Shown here: positions 61,358 to 64,000 of the stretch, one piece after another
Layout of the letters: each line of letters begins with the position of its first letter
How positions within the stretch are numbered: the stretch's first letter is position 1
Assembly (NCBI GenBank): GCA_016711205.1
Contig: JADJTM010000002.1
Span: forward strand, 1,116,001 to 1,180,000
From: Micropruina sp.
GTDB taxonomy: Bacteria; Actinomycetota; Actinomycetes; Propionibacteriales; Propionibacteriaceae
Length of the DNA: 64,000 nt
Direction: 5' to 3'
Position numbers and translations under genes: made by a program
The notes under the pieces: model-generated
What the model saw: the letters and a program-made list of their open reading frames with translations, nothing else
Told to the model about the DNA's origin: nothing
The model's database searches: none

Positions 61358-61722
61358 GCCGCCCGCCATTCGACCAGCCCGACCGTGTTGCCCTCGGAGT
61401 CGCGCACGAAGGCCTGCCATTCGCTGGTGCCGGCCGGTCCGAGCGTGTCGTCGTCATGCCTGAAGATCAACTGGGGCTGCGAGAGCACGTGCACGCCCGC
61501 CGCGGCCAGCCTCGCCACTTCGGCGTCGAGGTCGTGCACTTGCAGGTAGAGCAGTGCCGAGGGTGCGCCGGCCTCCAGCAGCAGCCGAACATCGTCCAGA
61601 TCGAAGAACACCAGCCCAGGGGGATCGAAGCGGGCGCTCGGTTGCCGGTTCAGCAGCAACGCGTACCAAGCACTCGCCCGGTCAAGATCTTCAGCCCGTT
61701 GCGCCACCTGTACAAGTGCCAT
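61354..61722 (-). CDS. VOC-family protein, first of a pair
   Basis: The 122-residue protein (MALVQVAQRAEDLDRASAWY ... LVFFDLDDVRLLLEAGAPSA ... EWQAFVRDSEGNTVGLVEWR) is a full VOC module with the C-terminal F-x-D-x-x-G-N metal/ligand pattern FVRDSEGNTVGLVEW. The pair is translationally coupled and may form a heterodimer. TAGGCT (complement at about 61747-61752) may be its -10. Function is not predictable. Confidence 0.82.
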   Translation of the reverse strand: MALVQVAQRAEDLDRASAWYALLLNRQPSARFDPPGLVFFDLDDVRLLLEAGAPSALLYLQVHDLDAEVARLAAAGVHVLSQPQLIFRHDDDTLGPAGTSEWQAFVRDSEGNTVGLVEWRAA

Positions 61723-61845
61723 GCGCCCTCCTCGGTTCGAACGCCAGCCTAGGAGCCCGATGAAAACATCGCCGGTTGTTGCGGGTCCGTTCCAATCTCA
61801 GCCGCACCGAGGGCCCGGTCGCCGCGGGCTGACACGATGGGCGGC

Positions 61846-62640
61846 ATGCAACGCTTCGTCAGCGCCCACATCGAGGCCACCCTGGACGCTCCCACCGATC
61901 TGGTTCTCGCCGTCGCCGTCGCCAAGGGGCCCAGGCGCACCGAGCAGCTGACCATGACCGCCAACGGCGCCCCCGCCTTCGCCCGCGAGATCGCCGCACC
62001 GCACGGTGGCCGGTTGCACCTTGTCGAAGGGCTGCCCGCGGGTCCGCTGACCATCGACTACCAGGCCGGCCTGGACGGCGTGGCCGACATCGAGCCGCCC
62101 ACCGACCTTGCCCGCATCGAGTACGCCCGGCCCAGCCGCTACTGCGATTCCGACACGCTGATGCCGGTCGCGCAGGCCGAGTTCGCCGGGCTGGGCGGCA
62201 AGCCGCTGCTGGACGCGGTGTCCAGCTGGGTCGGCTCGCAGCTGTCGTACGTGGCGGGGTCGTCCAAACCCATCGACGGCGCGGTCGACACCTACCTGTC
62301 GCGGCAGGGCGTGTGCCGCGACTACGCGCACCTGGTGATCGCCCTGCTGCGCGGGCTCAACGTGCCGGCCCGGCTGGCGGCCGTCTACGCCCCGGGGCTC
62401 GACCCGATGGACTTTCACGCCGTCGCCGAGGCCCACGTGGACGGCGCCTGGTGGGTGGTGGACGCCACGACGCTCGCCCCCCGGCCCTCACTGGTGCGGA
62501 TCGCGACCGGACGCGACGCTGCCGACACCGCCTTTCTCAGCACGCTCAAGGGTTCGCTGACCCTGCATTCGGTGCTCGTGGGCGCGACCGTGGACGCCCT
62601 GCCCGGTGACGACCTGACCCTGCTCACCGCCCTGCGCTGA
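61846..62640 (+). CDS. Transglutaminase-like cysteine protease-fold protein
   Basis: The 264-residue protein has an N-terminal beta region and a C-terminal transglutaminase-like core. The Cys-His-Asp triad is visible: Cys in SRQGVCRDYAHLVIALLRGL, His in DFHAVAEAHVDGAWWVVDAT, and Asp at the end of the same segment. Bacterial members act as proteases or cross-linkers, often cytosolic when no signal peptide exists, as here. The ATG at 61846 is preferred over 61837: CACGAT lies seven bases upstream, the leaderless spacing seen in this window. Confidence 0.85.
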   Translation: MQRFVSAHIEATLDAPTDLVLAVAVAKGPRRTEQLTMTANGAPAFAREIAAPHGGRLHLVEGLPAGPLTIDYQAGLDGVADIEPPTDLARIEYARPSRYCDSDTLMPVAQAEFAGLGGKPLLDAVSSWVGSQLSYVAGSSKPIDGAVDTYLSRQGVCRDYAHLVIALLRGLNVPARLAAVYAPGLDPMDFHAVAEAHVDGAWWVVDATTLAPRPSLVRIATGRDAADTAFLSTLKGSLTLHSVLVGATVDALPGDDLTLLTALR

Positions 62641-62725
62641 GGGGGCGTCCGGCGTCCGTCGGGCCCGGTCGCCGGCCGGTTCCGCGACGCGGCGGCGGGA
62701 TCGACGAAGGGCCGCTCGCACGCAC

Positions 62726-62731
62726 TACATT
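62726..62731 (+). promoter_or_regulatory. -10 box for the leaderless trehalose-synthase-like mRNA
   Basis: TACATT is followed by seven bases and the ATG at 62739. Confidence 0.45.
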
Positions 62732-62738
62732 GACGCCC

Positions 62739-64000
62739 ATGACTGTCGAGCCCGACGACCAGGTGAGCACGGACACCGACGACGTGCTGCCCGAAATGAC
62801 CTTCGACGCGCAGTTCTACCCGGCGCGTCCCAAGAAGCTCCGGCCGGCCGCGCGCCGGCGCAACCCGCTGCACGCGATCAGCGCGCCGCCTTTTGCTCCC
62901 GACGGCCGCAACAAGGCCTACGTGGAGTGGTTGGTGCAGCAGTCGATGCTCGGTGACGCCCGCACCCTGGCCCGCCAGCTCGCCGGCCTGCACACCATGT
63001 GGGCCAACCCGTACGCCCCGCCCGATCCGCGTGCCGCCGTCGACCGGGCGTCCGTCTGGTTCACCGCCTACCCGCTGTCACTGGTCACGGCACCCAACCA
63101 GTCGTTCCTGGGTGCGCTCGGTGATGATCGGTTGTGGCAGAGCTTCGAGGCGGTTGGTGTGGACGCGGTGCACACCGGCCCGGTCAAGCTGGCCGGCGGC
63201 ATTCGCGGCTGGGACGCCACGCCCAGTGTTGATGGCCACTTCGACCGGATCAGCATGGCGATCGATCCGCTGTTCGGCACCGAGGAGGAGTATCGCGGCA
63301 TGTGCGAGACCGCCGGCCGCCATCACGCCACGATCATCGACGACATCGTGCCCGGCCACACCGGCAAGGGCGCCGACTTCAGGCTGGCCGAGCTGAACTA
63401 CGGCGACTACCCCGGCATCTACCACCTGGTCGACATTCCGCCCGAGGCGTGGCATCTGCTGCCCGAGGTGCCCAAGGGCTTCGACGCGGTCAACCTCGAC
63501 CCGTCCCACGAACACGCGTTGGCCGAAGCCGGATACATCATCGGCGAACTGCAGCGGGTGATCTTCTACGAGCCCGGTGTCAAAGAGACCAACTGGTCGG
63601 CCACCCCGCCGATCTACGATCACACCGGCACGCTGCGTCGGTGGGTGTACCTGCACTACTTCAAGGACGGCCAGCCGTCCATCAACTGGCTCGATCCCAC
63701 CTTCGCCGGCATGCGGCTGGTGATCGGGGACGCCCTGCACTCGCTGCTCGATCTCGGCTCCGGTGGCCTGCGGCTGGACGCGAACGGCTTTCTGGGGGTC
63801 GAGAAGAACGTGTCGGGCCCGGCCTGGTCCGAGGGCCACCCCTTGTCGCAGGCCGCCAACCAGCTGATCGGCTCGATGGTGCGCAAGGTCGGCGGGTTCA
63901 CCTTCCAGGAACTCAACCTGACCATCGACGACATCGCCGAAACCAGCAAGGTCGGCCCCGACCTGTCCTACGACTTCATCACTCGACCCGCCTACCAGTT
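62739..64000 (+). CDS. GH13 trehalose-synthase/maltosyltransferase-like enzyme, N-terminal part (runs off the window)
   Basis: About 420 residues are present. After a basic N-terminus (ARPKKLRPAARRRNPLHAIS) comes a GH13-type barrel: SVWFTAYPLSLVTAPNQSF, the region I-like TIIDDIVPGHTGKGADFRLA, the nucleophile segment GGLRLDANGFLGVEKN and the acid segment GFTFQELNLTIDDI. This resembles the divergent trehalose synthase/alpha-amylase-like proteins of propionibacteria rather than canonical TreS. It would interconvert maltose and trehalose or act on glucans. The C-terminus is outside the window, so the assignment is provisional. Confidence 0.75.
   Translation, partial: MTVEPDDQVSTDTDDVLPEMTFDAQFYPARPKKLRPAARRRNPLHAISAPPFAPDGRNKAYVEWLVQQSMLGDARTLARQLAGLHTMWANPYAPPDPRAAVDRASVWFTAYPLSLVTAPNQSFLGALGDDRLWQSFEAVGVDAVHTGPVKLAGGIRGWDATPSVDGHFDRISMAIDPLFGTEEEYRGMCETAGRHHATIIDDIVPGHTGKGADFRLAELNYGDYPGIYHLVDIPPEAWHLLPEVPKGFDAVNLDPSHEHALAEAGYIIGELQRVIFYEPGVKETNWSATPPIYDHTGTLRRWVYLHYFKDGQPSINWLDPTFAGMRLVIGDALHSLLDLGSGGLRLDANGFLGVEKNVSGPAWSEGHPLSQAANQLIGSMVRKVGGFTFQELNLTIDDIAETSKVGPDLSYDFITRPAYQ

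Noticed and set aside
61725..61760. tRNA T-loop-like GGTTCGAA
   Set aside because: No acceptor stem, anticodon arm or CCA-proximal pairing surrounds it; it is the spacer between a VOC gene and the transglutaminase-like gene.

Overview
The window is high-GC DNA from an actinobacterium. The rplQ C-terminal extension, type VII secretion genes, two resuscitation-promoting factors, EF-G2, TANNNT -10 boxes placed for leaderless starts and many GTG/TTG starts all fit Actinomycetota. A Propionibacteriales/Propionibacteriaceae-like host is my inference; no rRNA or tRNA is present to test it.

Layout. 1-1454: end fragment of a HelD-like helicase and a YbaK-type deacylase. 2102-6139: infA-rpmJ-rpsM-rpsK-rpsD-rpoA-rplQ. 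6283-7551: a LysE-family exporter and a tail-collar protein. 7749-21376: a type VII (ESX) secretion locus in two divergent arms. The minus arm encodes an FHA/RDD protein, a one-TM protein, EccD, a MinD-like protein without a P-loop, and EccC. The plus arm encodes two small WXG100-like proteins, three accessory proteins, a 906-aa effector with a likely PD-(D/E)XK nuclease tip, and two small immunity/chaperone candidates. 21570-24373: two Rpf muralytic enzymes and superoxide dismutase. 24759-30635: a cobalamin-riboswitch-controlled ECF transporter with two surface-anchored proteins that look like the two halves of intrinsic factor/transcobalamin. 30737-33558: a LEA-like repeat protein and the trmB-truA-methyltransferase operon. 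33925-39392: YccF, an AbiEi/DUF559 protein between two matching hairpins, EF-G2, a small membrane protein and an asparaginase. 39963-47765: rplM-rpsI-glmM, coaA, then glmS-acpS-nnr, which together cover amino-sugar synthesis, CoA/ACP activation and NAD(P)H repair. 48099-51384: mannitol PTS and mannitol-1-phosphate dehydrogenase. 52039-55639: tsaE-tsaB-rimI-tsaD-nudix, mostly for t6A tRNA modification. 55886-64000: homocysteine methyltransferase, a THUMP-like methyltransferase, MOSC, GH13, two VOC proteins, a transglutaminase-like protein and the start of a trehalose-synthase-like GH13.

The non-coding DNA is dominated by repeats. A 12-bp core, GGGGACGGTTCC, occurs 24 times in five intergenic clusters, usually inside hairpin arms. 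In two tandem arrays the core is inverted in some units while the spacers keep their orientation. Other families are a GATCCCGGCG...CGCCGGGATGAC hairpin (three copies lie in frame inside the nnr gene), a 107-bp element in two full and one decayed copy, a 25-bp tandem repeat ending in a perfect hairpin, and a hairpin pair flanking the AbiEi/DUF559 gene.

Two genes, glmM and the ECF ATPase gene, each carry a single extra base that breaks the frame. glmM is normally essential, so sequencing or assembly error is the likeliest explanation for at least that one.
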